Part shown: one piece after another, positions 24,740-38,300 of the stretch | Numbering within the stretch: position 1 is the first letter of the stretch | Layout: each line of letters opens with the position of its first letter | Assembly (NCBI GenBank): GCA_964016885.1 | Contig: OZ024743.1 | Coordinates: 191,997,155-192,061,154, forward strand | Length of the DNA stretch: 64,000 nt | Reading direction: 5' to 3' | From: Eledone cirrhosa | Lineage: Eukaryota; Mollusca; Cephalopoda; Octopoda; Eledonidae | Notes under the pieces: model-generated | The model's database searches: none | What the model was told of the DNA's origin: nothing | The model's input: the letters and a program-made list of their open reading frames with translations, nothing else | Translations under genes and position numbers: made by a program

Positions 24740-26529
24740 ATATCATCATCATCATTGTTTAACATCCATTTTACCATGTTAGCACAGATGTGTGTGTATA
24801 TATATATTAAATGATGATGAAATATATATATATATATATCATTAAATAATTGTTTCTACTTTAGGCACAAGGCCAGCAATTACCCAGTACATTACTGGTA
24901 CTTTATTTTATCGACCCCATGAGGATGAAAAGCAAAGTTAACCTCGGCAGGATTTGAACTCAGACTGTAAAGGGACGTAACTATGCTAGAAAGCATGGTG
25001 TCTGACGCTCTACCGATTCTGCCAATCTACCACCCTTATATATTATTAAATAATGATGAGATAGATATGTGTGGGTGTGTATATATTTGAAGGTGTTTGG
25101 CTAAGTGGTTAGTGTATCCAGTTCCGAATCTTAAGGTTCTGAGTTTGATTTCCATCGGCATGTATTCTTGAGCAAGATATTTTACATACATATATATATG
25201 TATGTCATCATCATTATCGTCATGATTAAACCTCCATTTTCCACACTTGCATGGGTTAGATGGGTTGTCACATCATGAGACAATTCAGGTCAGAAGGCCA
25301 CATCATGCCCATACAGATCCTTATTTTGGCTTGATTTCTATGGCTGGAGGCCCTTCCTAAGACCAACCATACTACAATGTGGACTGGGTGTTTTTTTATC
25401 ATGGCATGTATATATATATATATATAAGTATTAGGTTGTTAAACAATATTCGATGATTATGTCAAAGAATGAGTTTTACAGTAGATTAGAAGCACTCAAC
25501 TAAAAATAATTTTCAGGAGTTATTAATATAAGTATTAATAAAATAGATGTTCTTTTGATCAATCACATTTTATTATACATATTTCGGATGTACAACAGTT
25601 CGTCCTCATCAGACAAAATATAATGATACATGACATACCCTGAGATGTTAAATGGTTAAGATTTAATCAAGGTAGTACCTTGATTAAATCTTAACCATTT
25701 AACATCTGTATATATATATATAATAGAATCTACATATATATTGCACTCATAAACATACACAAACATACAGATGTATTTATATATTTTTATATAAAAATTC
25801 TGCTCGAATATTAGAGAGAATATTTAATCATCTTCATGATAGGATATCTGATATTACCTCGAGCAATATCCAGGCACTGAAATGACAATTTCCAAAAATA
25901 AAATCCAGCATCACAGAACCGATTCTTCTTGACGGCATTCAAAGTGAGTTGTTCCAACACTTTCACAGCAGCATCCACCATCCCAGCTTTATGGTAGGCT
26001 ACAAATAGAAAAAAATAAAAAAAGGTAAGACATCTTTAACCAGAAACTTCTTGGTCAATCAATTTAAACAAGAATACAGCTAGCCTTTGAGCCTCATCTA
26101 TATAGCTAAAACAGAGAATGTCTGTCTGACTCCCTAAAACTTCGAAAACCACCCAACCGATTGTTTTCAAACTTTACACATGTAATATTTATGTTTCTGT
26201 GAGTGTTTTGAGCAAAAATATTTCAAATTTTCAATGACCTAGCGACCGCATTAGGCGAAAAAGCGATCTCTCTCTCTCAGTCTTTCGTTTTAGATAGATA
26301 CATGGATATAACGTTGCGCCCTTATAATATATGTCTGTATGTCTGGCTGGCTGTCTGCATTACGTCATTATGACGCTATGTGTATGTGTATATATAGTGT
26401 GTATATATATATGGTGTGTAACATTTTTTGAAATATTTACTTCTGCGTTCACATATTGATTTTTTTTAGTTTCAGAAGATCCCGTTAAGGGTGAAAGCAG
26501 CGATTCTTTGCTTAAACTTTAATCTGTTA

Positions 26530-26567
<38 letters not shown>

Positions 26568-29500
26568 TATATTCGTGTACAGATATTTTTGCATACACAA
26601 TAACAAAATATAAACAAACGTATTTATTTCACGAGGCTCGATAAGGATAAATATATATCAAATATATAAAAACCCTAGAGCAAATCCCGAGCAACGCCAG
26701 GCCATTCTGCTAGTTTTTAATAAACAGCAGAATTTGGTGTTGCTAGAACTTCTTCTTCACCCACTTATTCCTGAGAGAGTTGTGGGGGCAGAGTCCTCAA
26801 ACACTCCTTCCAGTGGGTCCTGTCAGAAGTCAGAAGCAATCATCTCCAACTAAACCAGCTGGATCCCTAGGTGAGACCAGCCAAGCTCATGGATGTTATC
26901 CAACCATCTTGCTTGGGGTCTACCCCTGGATCTCCTGCCAGTTGGTTTTGCCCATAAAATCTGCCCAGCGAGTCTTTCTTGAGACATTCTAACCACATAT
27001 CCATAGTCTTAGAACTGTGATTACTCAATTTGGAGAAGTAACAGCTCTACCTGGAGAGACACTCCGATCTCCGAGTTATGCAATTTATCGAATAATGTTA
27101 TTCCAAAGATCCTTCAGATGAACCACATTTCGGCCACTGTATTCACGATCGCATTCTTTCAGTCATTACCCAAGATTCATTACCATAGGTAAGGATTGGC
27201 ACGAATACTAAATGAAGATAGCGAGTTTGGCTTTTACGCTTACCTCCCTTCTTCTGATTACTGAATGTTGAAGATGGCGCATTACTGCACCAGCTCCTGC
27301 ATGATTTGGTGCTATTAAAAAAATAAAATAAAAAATAACACAAATTATGTTATATTTAACCTTGTTGTGCTTCTTCAAACATATCAGCTTCTGCAAGATA
27401 CTGGGCATGAGGTATGTAGACATCTTGTTTGTACTTTGGATGCTGCTCTGCAAGGGCAAAGGCCTGAAAATAAACAGTATACACACCAATATATACAAGT
27501 GGTTGATTGATTGATTGATTGACTGACTGATACATACATGTAATGATATGGAAAAGAAGGCATGCACAGTAGTGGAAGTTAGCTGTCCAGCAGATGCCAA
27601 TATAATATTAAAGATTAGCGAAAAGGAGAATATCTATGCAGAACTAATGAAAAATCTGCAGATAATCCACCCTGACTCTACCTTCAGATTCATACCTGTG
27701 ATTATTGGGGCACTGAGATATGTTAGTAACTACCTCAGTACAAATCTTGATAAGCTGGGCTTCACAAAAACAGAAAGAACATGATTAGTTAGGAAATTAC
27801 AAGTACAATCAATTAATGAAACAGTAAAAATATGTAAAACATTACAAAATCTCTGCATCTAATAATAATAATGAAATTATTGTGTAAAGTGCTCAGGTGC
27901 ACTACAACTCGTCAATATAGTACATAGAATAATACACAAATGCCAGGGAAGTACAGATACAAAGTACAAATAACTGTACAGATACAAAGCATATGTTCAT
28001 GCTCATATATAACTCAAAACATACACATCCACACATACAATAACATCCATACCTCACACACATGCAGACATATCTAGCTAGTTTATGTTGTTTAAATTCC
28101 AATGAGAGAGCCTTGTATCTATGTTAGAAACCGACTCTCTATTGGTAAAAATTTATAAAATTATAAAACCAGAAGAACATATATACATACATACATACAC
28201 AAAAACATGCATACACACACAAACACACACACGTACATACATACATACATACATCGGGATTGCAGTGTCTTCACAAGATGTATGTGTGTGTAAAAGGAAG
28301 GGGGTGGTGAAAATCTATAGTAAAACAGTGGTTGGCATTCCATTTGCTATGCTGTGTGAGTATGTGTGTATGTGTGTAAATGTACGTGTGTAAATGATAT
28401 TGGGTTGTGAAATCTTACATGCATTATCTCAACTCTTCTTATTAATAACTACATTGTTTCTTCCCAGGAACTAAGATGAAAAATAAACCTGAATTGGTCA
28501 TTTCATGAGAGTATCTTGGTAGGCTTATGACCTTTTCAGCCGACCGACCCTCGTATAGCACACTTAACCACAATGTCATTGTTAGCATATATTACAAAAC
28601 CACATGAAAGGAAAGGCCTTCTCATCAACATGAAACTACAAATCTGTAAACCATAGAACATATGCCAGATAACCAATATAATATATTTCAATGAAAACAT
28701 GAAAGTTGTAAACTTCAAAACTCAAACTATTACATTAGACAAAGTACAACACTTTCTCATTGGTTGATCATGCATTTACAACAAACAGCCATGACAGATA
28801 AAAGAAAAAACTACAAAGAAAACAAGAAGCTGATAACAATACAATCCTATATAAAATTCCACAAAGAAAACGAAAACTAGAAGATTAGCTATGAAAGCTT
28901 TGTTAACAAACCAAACATCATCATATATATACAGTAAAAATGAAATAAAGTGTAAATTTAACCTGCAGTTACCGCTAAACAATATAAATACATACATACA
29001 AGCATATATATATATAATAAATGGGGGAGAAGAGAAAAACACGTTTGCCACATTAGCAGATAAACTTTAAAAAGTTAAAAGGACAAGACAATAAATGGAA
29101 ACAAAACAAGACATACAACAATTTTTTAAGGGAAAACCTTAAAAAATTATTTTTTTTAAATAAATATACAAACAAAGGGCACAGAACTCCATGGTCATCA
29201 GCCATTGTGATGGACTTTGGTTGTTTTGACCCCTACCAACATACTGCTGGTCCATCCGGAGTCACAGCCTCTGACATAAGCCAAATGTTGTCTAAAGGAA
29301 TGAGAGATGAAAGACAAAACAATATATGTATATAGGTAGAAATTCCATCCTATGTCCCAAATGCAGACTATGAGTACACAAGAGATGCAGTGGGAACTGA
29401 GTCAGGCTAGCAAAGAACGTAGGTTTTACATGTGGCTGAGGCACAGGTGCAGTAAGTAGCAAGAGCTCACAGAGTACTAGCTCCTTCAAATGCCCAGAGC

Positions 29501-30573
29501 ACTCTGTAGAAGTAGTAGATAGTTTCTGTTACCCGGGTGACCAAATTAGCAGTGGAGGAGTGTGTTCCAAAAGCACAGCAGCCAAAGTAAGAATAGGTTG
29601 GGGAGAGTTCAGGGAGGTACTACTGTTGCTAACTACAAAAGGTTTTCCCCTCAAAATCAAGGGCAGATTGTATGATGCATGTATACAAACAACAATGTTG
29701 CATAATAGTAAAACCTGGGTACAGTATGCAGAGGACCTACAAAGATTGGAAAGAAATTAAGCTTCCATGCTTCGATGGATGTGTAGTAGCAATATACTAC
29801 AACAGCAAAGTATAAATGAACTGAGAGAGAAATTGGACATAAGAGGGATCAGATGCAATGTGCAGGAAAGGAGAGTGTGTTGGTATGGACAAGTGATGCA
29901 TATGAAAAATGACACTGTGAAGTGGTCATGTACGTATCTCGACAAAAAGCACCCATTGGCATTAGGAAGGGCATCCAGCTGTAGAAACCAAGACAAAATC
30001 AATTCTGCGTGAGCAAAACACGGTCATCCATCCTGGCTTGTCACACACCTGGACAGCTCTTCTAACTCATACTAGTGTGGAAAATGGATGTTAAACAATG
30101 ATGATGACGATGATTATATATATATATATATATAATATATTAACAAATGGAAACTATATTTATAAAACCATATTTATTTCATTATACATATTTCAAGGAC
30201 ACCAAAGCAAATTATGGTGCGCCTTGATCAGATAAAATATAATATAGATCAGTTTTATAAACAAATATTGACATACCCTTAAAGAATGCAACCATGTCGG
30301 TTGGAAGCTCCCGTCCAACCGACATGGTTGCATTCTTTAAGGGTATGTCAATATTTGTTTATAAAACTGATCTATATTATATTTTATCTGATCAAGGCGC
30401 ACCATAATTTGCTTTGGTGTCCTTGAAATATGTATAATGAAATAAATATGGTTTTATAAATATAGTTTCTATTTGCTAATATATTGTATTTTTACTTCAA
30501 AAATTTGTTGAGTGCTTTATATCAGTTATAAAAATATTTGCTTGTTGTTTCCCAACAAATTAAATATAACTTC

Positions 30574-30634
<61 letters not shown>

Positions 30635-33600
30635 GTGTGTATGTATTTACATGGTAAGTGTGGTGAATTGTTGAAATTTTTTGTAGTTGGCCACCACAAA
30701 AAATCATGGAATTGATGTAACTAATAAAATTATCATTGCTGAATGTAAAATTGTTTAGTCATAACAGCAGGTTAGTGTTACAGTTTATTTCATTCACACA
30801 CACATGTGCATGTGACAGAAATCCTTTCAGAAAATGAGGTACCAGTGAACACTACCTTTGTCTTTGCAGCATTGATTTTCTTGCTAACATACGATATGTA
30901 CACCTTGAGACATTCCACAGTTGATTAAACGTTGATGTAATAATTACCAATTATAACAACAACACGATTGTGAAGTCTTAGTGGTGATGGAATTGGATTC
31001 ACAATTGCAAGGCTGCAAGATTAATTTCTGAACCGGGTGACACTTTATTTCACATTGCTAGTAGTTGCAACTGGTAGATAGTATCAGCAATGGAAAGAAC
31101 AATGAAAACATTGCTTCCTTGGTCCAATTTGCTGAGTTCCACTTGGCTGCAATATCTAGCAAACTGGGCAGATAGGAATCCAAGAAGTCAATGTGTTTTG
31201 ACTTCTTGGATCCCTCAGCAAATTTGTAGTAAGGTTGCTTGGATGCGTCGATAGGTGGTATGCCAGTTGAGAACTCTATGCTCCTTCCGAGCAGAGTATA
31301 ATAATATGGAAAACAAAGAATCAGTGTTGCATCGGAACACAATTTATTTCTCCGGCGAACAACTCGAGGTGCGATCTGTTTGTGGATCGAACCTGACTCT
31401 GGATTCGCAAGTTCCTTAGATACGTCTAGTGATTTCGAAGCAAATTCTCTTTCTGCTGGACTCCGGCCCTTTGAATATCTATCATCTGCCATCATCCTGT
31501 TTGCGCAGCCCGTCGATTGGTTGATAGTTCGAGTCATCATCTGTGTATTTGACCATTCAAATCAGCCCGCTGACCATCTCCATTCAGGCGTGAGCTGTCA
31601 CTCACCTTAATTCTGTCGCCAAAAATTTACTGCTATTTGGGCGAGGTGTTATGAACTGCCTTGCCACTCCCTGGCTTGCCCATTGACCTACACATATACA
31701 CCCAGACACTTGTGTGCTCACACATATACAGACATTCCGAGCCATTGATCGCACACTTACCTATGTGCACACACACAGAGCGCGTTTGCGTTCCCACGTG
31801 TACATACATATATTCATCCCTCGTATATAGGTACATGCATACACAGATATACGCACACATGTACACATAAGGGACCCACAGATATACATATATCTATACA
31901 TACACAGTCACACACATACATATACCCGTATGTACACACACCCATACACACATGTACGTACACATATGAAAAGATGATAGGACCGAACCTTATGTACCCA
32001 GAAAACCGAGGATATCCATTAAGGATCACAAATTAGTCTTTAGGACTAACTCCCTGTTAAGTCAATAGCACCCTCCAAGTCAGACCTAGGTAGGGCCAGT
32101 AAAAATATCATAGATAGGATCCTATCGGTACTTAGGACTAGAACTAGGCTTAGCTTATGGACTACCATCAAGGAGGTAATAGACTGGTTCTCGCTATTGG
32201 ATAGCAAACATCAGGTAAATTTTATTCAGCTGGACATAGCGAATTACTACGCGTTCGTATCACCAGTAATCGTGAACAAGACCTTCACGAGCGCCATAGC
32301 TAAGTCCAACATCACTAGAGGGGAAGTAGACATTATAATAGCAGTGAGAAAGATGTTAATTAGGTTTGACGATAAATTATGGGAAAGGAGGGACAGACCT
32401 GATAGTTTCGACATCACGATGGGGTCGAGCGACTCAGCGCAGGTGACGGATCTGGTGGGAATCTATCTCCTCCAAAAGCTAACGGAGGAGATCCCAGAGA
32501 TAGGCAGAGGAATATATAGCTACGACACACTATTTACCTGACGCTCCCTAAACCCCAACCAGCTGGAGCATATGAGGAAGCGCATATCACATTTTTTCAA
32601 ACAGCCCGGTTTATCCATGCTGATAGACCCTAGCTCTAGGACGGTGAATTTCCTAGATGTAACTTTAGAACTGAATAAAGGCATACACCGGCCTTACCAC
32701 AAGCCCAATGAGAACCTACAATGTGTAAACAGGCACTTGAACCACCCCAAGTCTGTAATAGACACCATAGTAAAAGGGGTCTCCAACCGCATATCCACCC
32801 TGCCGGCTAACGCAGATGTGTTCAACCAGCATGCCGATTATTATAATGAGGCACTGCGCAGGGCTGGTTACACAGAATCCATAGTGTATACCCCAGAAAG
32901 GGAAAGGCCTAGCAACGAGAAACATACGTGGACATTAATAGTACTTTCATAGGTAGGCAGAACACCCGGGAACACGCATCTATTACTAGGGCTAGTAATA
33001 TAGGTTACCGCAGGGACATAAAACTGACACTAAGATAGACGAAGGTACACAGGGACTATAGACCACATAGCACACGCCGACAGAATCTCAACACAAACAC
33101 AATACGCGATGAGGGAACTAGAGCTAGTGACAGAGTAAAGGCAGCACAGGACGTGGAACCAGATAGAGGGAATACTTGGATCAATAGCATAGGCATAGCT
33201 CCAACAGTAACACCAGATAGCAATAATGGGATTACCATTAGGGCCGACACAATAGAACAGAATATAATTTTACATATGGAAAACCAGTAAATTAAACATG
33301 AAAAAACTTTTGAAAAGCTGTTTTAAGCAAAACTGGTCCAGTACAAAACTATCCTTTTTGATGTAAAACATTTTTTTTTCCATTGTTTGCTATACATGTA
33401 ATATGTGTATAAGTTAAAAACACATTAGGTGCTTTTTTCAAATCTTTATCATTTTTCACATATATATATATACATATGTATAGAGGTAGAACACTGGAAG
33501 GTAATACCCGTAGTGGTAGAGCACTCAGTCCATGGGACGAGTTAGGTAGAAGTGGTAGCACAACAGTTAGTTCACCAATTGTTTCACCTTAGTGGATCTT

Positions 33601-35284
33601 CAGCTCATAATTGGCTGAAGATCCACTAAGGTGAAACAATTGTTCTCAGTATGGTGAACTAACTGTTGTGTTACCACTTCTATATATATATATATATATT
33701 GCATTGGTTTTAATTAAAAATAGATATGACAATCAATATAAAAAAAGTGCAGGGCAATCAAAATTGATGGAAGTTATGGAGTAGGTAGACCCAGAAAAAC
33801 CTAGGATGACATGAAAAATTCCGACCTTGCACACTTGCACCTCTCTAAGACAATGTCACTGGATCGAGATTTTTGGCGTCATACAGTAATACAGAAGACC
33901 CACCTTCCCTACATGCGAGGTTAACCTACAGTCAGTAGGCCCCTCCAAACCAAACATACACCTCAATCCACTACCCCTACTCCATCCTCCCACTCCCGCC
34001 AACACCGCCATTTCCCTATAAAGTTATGTTAGTACCACAACATCCAGTCCAAATTAATGAGATCGTGTAGGTGTCACAACAAAAAAACACACAGTCCACG
34101 CTGTAATGTGGTTGTGTAGATAACACGGTAAAAAGCTCCCAGTCCACACTGTAAATGTTGTTAGTGTTAGGAAGGGCTTCCAGCGGTAGAAAACCTGTCA
34201 GATAGTCCTATGGAAGCGAGACACGGTCACCCGACCAATCTTGCCTCAAGTGGGACAACTCCCGTCTAACCCATGCTAGCGTGGAAGATAGACGTTAAAC
34301 GATCATCATGATGATGATGATATCTGAATGGACACTAGTGTTTATCCATCGATACAAACAATAGCAACCATGCTTTTAGCATGTAGATGAAAACCTGGAT
34401 TGTACCATTATGTAATGCAAAGAGCAGGGTACCTGCTCAGTTTACTTAATCTGCTAAAAACAAACCAAATATTTTCCTACTGCCTTAAAAATAGAAAGCC
34501 ACAATAGATTTTAATGTTTCTGGTGTATTGTGCACAGTGCTTTGCAAAGAGATAAGACAGTTGCAGATGGAAGGACTTTGGTCATAAGCCTGCTCAATTA
34601 AGAGAAGCCTAGGGCCAAATAGCAATTAGATTTTTTTTATTATTTGTATTGTGTTTTGAAGTTCATGGGTTTTGGTTATAGTGCACTATGAATTTTAAAA
34701 AAATTGTAATAGCATGAAAAAAGGGATTGCAGCATGGCTGGACAAAATGGATAAGAGAAAATAATCAAAGACAAAAGAATATAATACCGGATCTCTTTAG
34801 CTGAAACAGACAGCCATAGAAAGTAGTTGTTTACTTAGAAATGGACAACTGAAACAAGTGGAGCTGACAGAGAGCAGGGAAGTGAATGACAAGATCAACA
34901 GGGTCTAAAAGCATTATAATATTTAAACTCAGAGATACAATCTAGTTTCTCTGAAAAGAACACAAAGGAGATTAGATAAGGCATTAGATTCTGCAGATAC
35001 AATATTTACACGAGTGCAATGGATGCAATAGAGGTGAGATGGGTCACTTCTTCACAGTGATCATAGGTAGACTTATCTGAAATGAAATATGGCAAGCTCA
35101 GCATAATTTAATAGGAAATGCAAAAGAAAATATATATCAAGTCTGAAATTAGTATTACATCCATACAGCTATTATACCCCTCAAAAGATTCAAAATATAG
35201 ATCTGTGGAACACGTATATATAATTATGTATATATATATTAATGCATGCAGATACATGCATACATACATATTATATATATATGT

Positions 35285-35319
<35 letters not shown>

Positions 35320-38300
35320 CATATATACACATATAAACATCATCATCACAATTTGCATGGGTTAGACGGGTTATCCACGTTATGAGACAAGTCTAACCAG
35401 TTAGCCGTGCCATACCTTGCTAAAATGGAACTGTATTTTGGCTGGGATTTTTACAGCTGCATGCCCTTTTTAACAACAACCACGTTAACAGTATGGAACT
35501 GAGTGGCCCTGTAATGAGACAAGTCTGGCCAGATGGCTACGCCATAACTTGCACGTATCGTGACTGAGTGTTGGCTGGTTTTTTACGGCTGTTGGATGCC
35601 CTTAATACAACCAAACATGTTTACAGTGTGGAGCTGAGTGACATTGCTATACATATATGTATCATTTTTAAGTTGGCGTTGCCATACTGGCATGAGTTAT
35701 GCATGGTTTTTTGCTGCAATGTTTTACATACAGATGCTCTTCCTGACACCAACCTTTTAGTTGCTTCTTACGATATGCAGCAGATGTAGAGTGCACTCTT
35801 ATGGATGTTTCCAACCATCATGCTCATGTTCTACTTCCAGGTTTCCTGCCAGTTGGTTTTGCTTGTAAAATCTGTTTTGCAATTCTTTTCCTCAGACATT
35901 TTAACCACAGATCCATAATACGAGAGCTGTAATCTCATGAAGTAGAGAATTAGCAGCTCTCCCTGGAGTGATCCTCTGATCTCCAAGTTATGCACTCTAT
36001 CAAGTAATGTTATTCTAGAGACCCTTTAGTGGAACCCCATTTTGGCCACTAGTATTTGCGTTCATACTATTTTTAACATTACCTAAGATTCATGACCATA
36101 TGTTAGGTTGACACAAATACCAAATTGAAAAGAGTGAGTTTGGCTTTTACCAAATACAAAATTTACAAATAATAGAAGGAAATAAATTAAATAAATAGTA
36201 TGATGGAGGCACATGGCTTAGTGGTTAGAGCATTGGCCTTGCAATCGAAAGGTTGTGAGTTCAATTCTCAAACCAGGTGATGTGTTGTTTCCTTGAGCAA
36301 GACACTTTATTTCACATTGTTCCAGTTTACTCAGCTGTAGAATTGATAGGGACTGGAGTCCATATCATTCCACTGCAAAGTGGTCGTGGAGGTGCCACGG
36401 CAAAAAAGCACCCAGCACTCACTGTAAATGAGGATGGTGTTAGGAAGGGCATCCAGCTGTAGAAATCAAGCCACAATCAGTTCCCGTCCCACCCTTGCAG
36501 GCAGAGAAAAGCGGACGTAAAATAATGATGATATAATATAAAAAATACATCTAATACTCCAACCAATACTATCAATACTAACACTAAAGTAAGAGAAACC
36601 AAACAGATATATTACTCTGTATGTATTCAGGTGAATTTATATTCCCACTTGTTGCAACAAATGAGGAAATCCCTCAAAAAAAAAAAGGAAACATTACAGT
36701 CAGATTATATGTAGAAAAAATATTCATTTTGGTCACATGAAAACAATAATACAGCATTACTTTAGTTGTATTCCTCAATCAACCACAGGAGTACTCCCTA
36801 GCAATACTTAAAACATATTAAATATCATTTTTAGTAAAAGAATTAAAAAAACATTTGCATAATTACAGTAAATATTAACAAAGTATTTGGATTTATGTTT
36901 CAACAACTTTGATTTCATATTCCATGCTGGATTATCCAATTTGCTAAACTAACACAGTTCACTCAGAGTAAATTCCAAGGAAACTGCTGCCATGTTATCA
37001 ATAATTTTGTCACAACCAAACCACCATGACATAACGTTTGTTTATTAGAACCTTAATATGGTTGGAGTGAATTGGCAAAGTTGTTAGAATGTCAGATAGA
37101 AAACTTTACGGTATTTATTCTGATTCTCTGCTCTCTGAGTTCGAATCTCACTGAGATCAACTTTGCCCTTCATCCTTTCAAGGTCGATAAAAAATGTACC
37201 AGTAGAGTACTGGAGTTGATTCTTCCTCTATGTCTCTTTCTTACTTATTCTCTCACACTTTCTTTCCTTTTCTGGAAGAAATTTGATGTGTTCAAACCTG
37301 GAGAGGGGTGGGTTCTGCCAGGCTTAAAATACACCAAAACAGCAACAGCCATATGTCACTATGGTGCCACTGCAATCATCACTAGTTACAGGATCTTACC
37401 ATATCATATTCCACGGTTGCAGCATCACTCTCTTCACTCCACAACAATGATATGTCTAACACTGCATGCAACATTATAGCATAAACTTCTCCACATCTAA
37501 AGTTAAGTTGTCTGTTAAAGGTGTTTTCATGGTTATACTTCAATAGAAGGCCCTTTAGGGATTTGTAGGTGATGTTAAGTTTAGCTTTAAATAATTGTGC
37601 TTTCATATCATTGAAGTTAAAGGTGGTGGCGACAGCAATGGTAGTGGCGACAGCAATGGTAGTGGTGACGGCGGTATGATGGCGACAGAAGGGGTGACAG
37701 CTGTGGCAACAACAACAACAACAACAATGATGATGACTTTCTAGTCCTATGCCCGTAGTAACGGAGCAGTGATCCCTCAATATAGAGAAGTAGCAGCTCT
37801 ACATGGAGCAAACTTCTGATTTCCAAGCTACGTATTTTATCAAATAACGTCATTCCAAAGACACTGCAGAGGAACCCCATTTCACCTGCTTGTATTTGCA
37901 ATCATATTCTTTCACTCATTAACCAAGATCCATGCTCCCTTTCAAACCCTAAACAATGTTTGATAATTTACCTTTTTAATATAATCAAACCGAAATCCAT
38001 TCAACTTCTGCAATTATATGTATAACTTAGACACAAACATTAAGTAAACACATCCTAAAAACACTAAATTTAAATACTCTAAAACTTGCAATATCAATTT
38101 GTTATTGAAAAGAAGACTACATAGAACAGAAACACCTAATAAACACCAGGGGATTTCATTTGCCCTTATGTGATGGAGATCATCATGTCAACCTTTGATG
38201 CAGTCTCCATCAACACTTTAGCATTTACATTATTCTATAGTTACTATTATATTTTCACAGTAAAGGCTTTGCCTAACATAATTATCTCACATAATATCGA

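Noticed and set aside
36205..36280. tRNA gene
   Set aside because: The A- and B-box-like motifs are there, but no tRNA cloverleaf or anticodon arm forms cleanly, and the segment continues as a SINE.
37382..37901. His/Cys/Ser-rich minus-strand frames
   Set aside because: They come from GGT/GAC/CAA trinucleotide repeats. Only the 37765-37935 part has LINE similarity.
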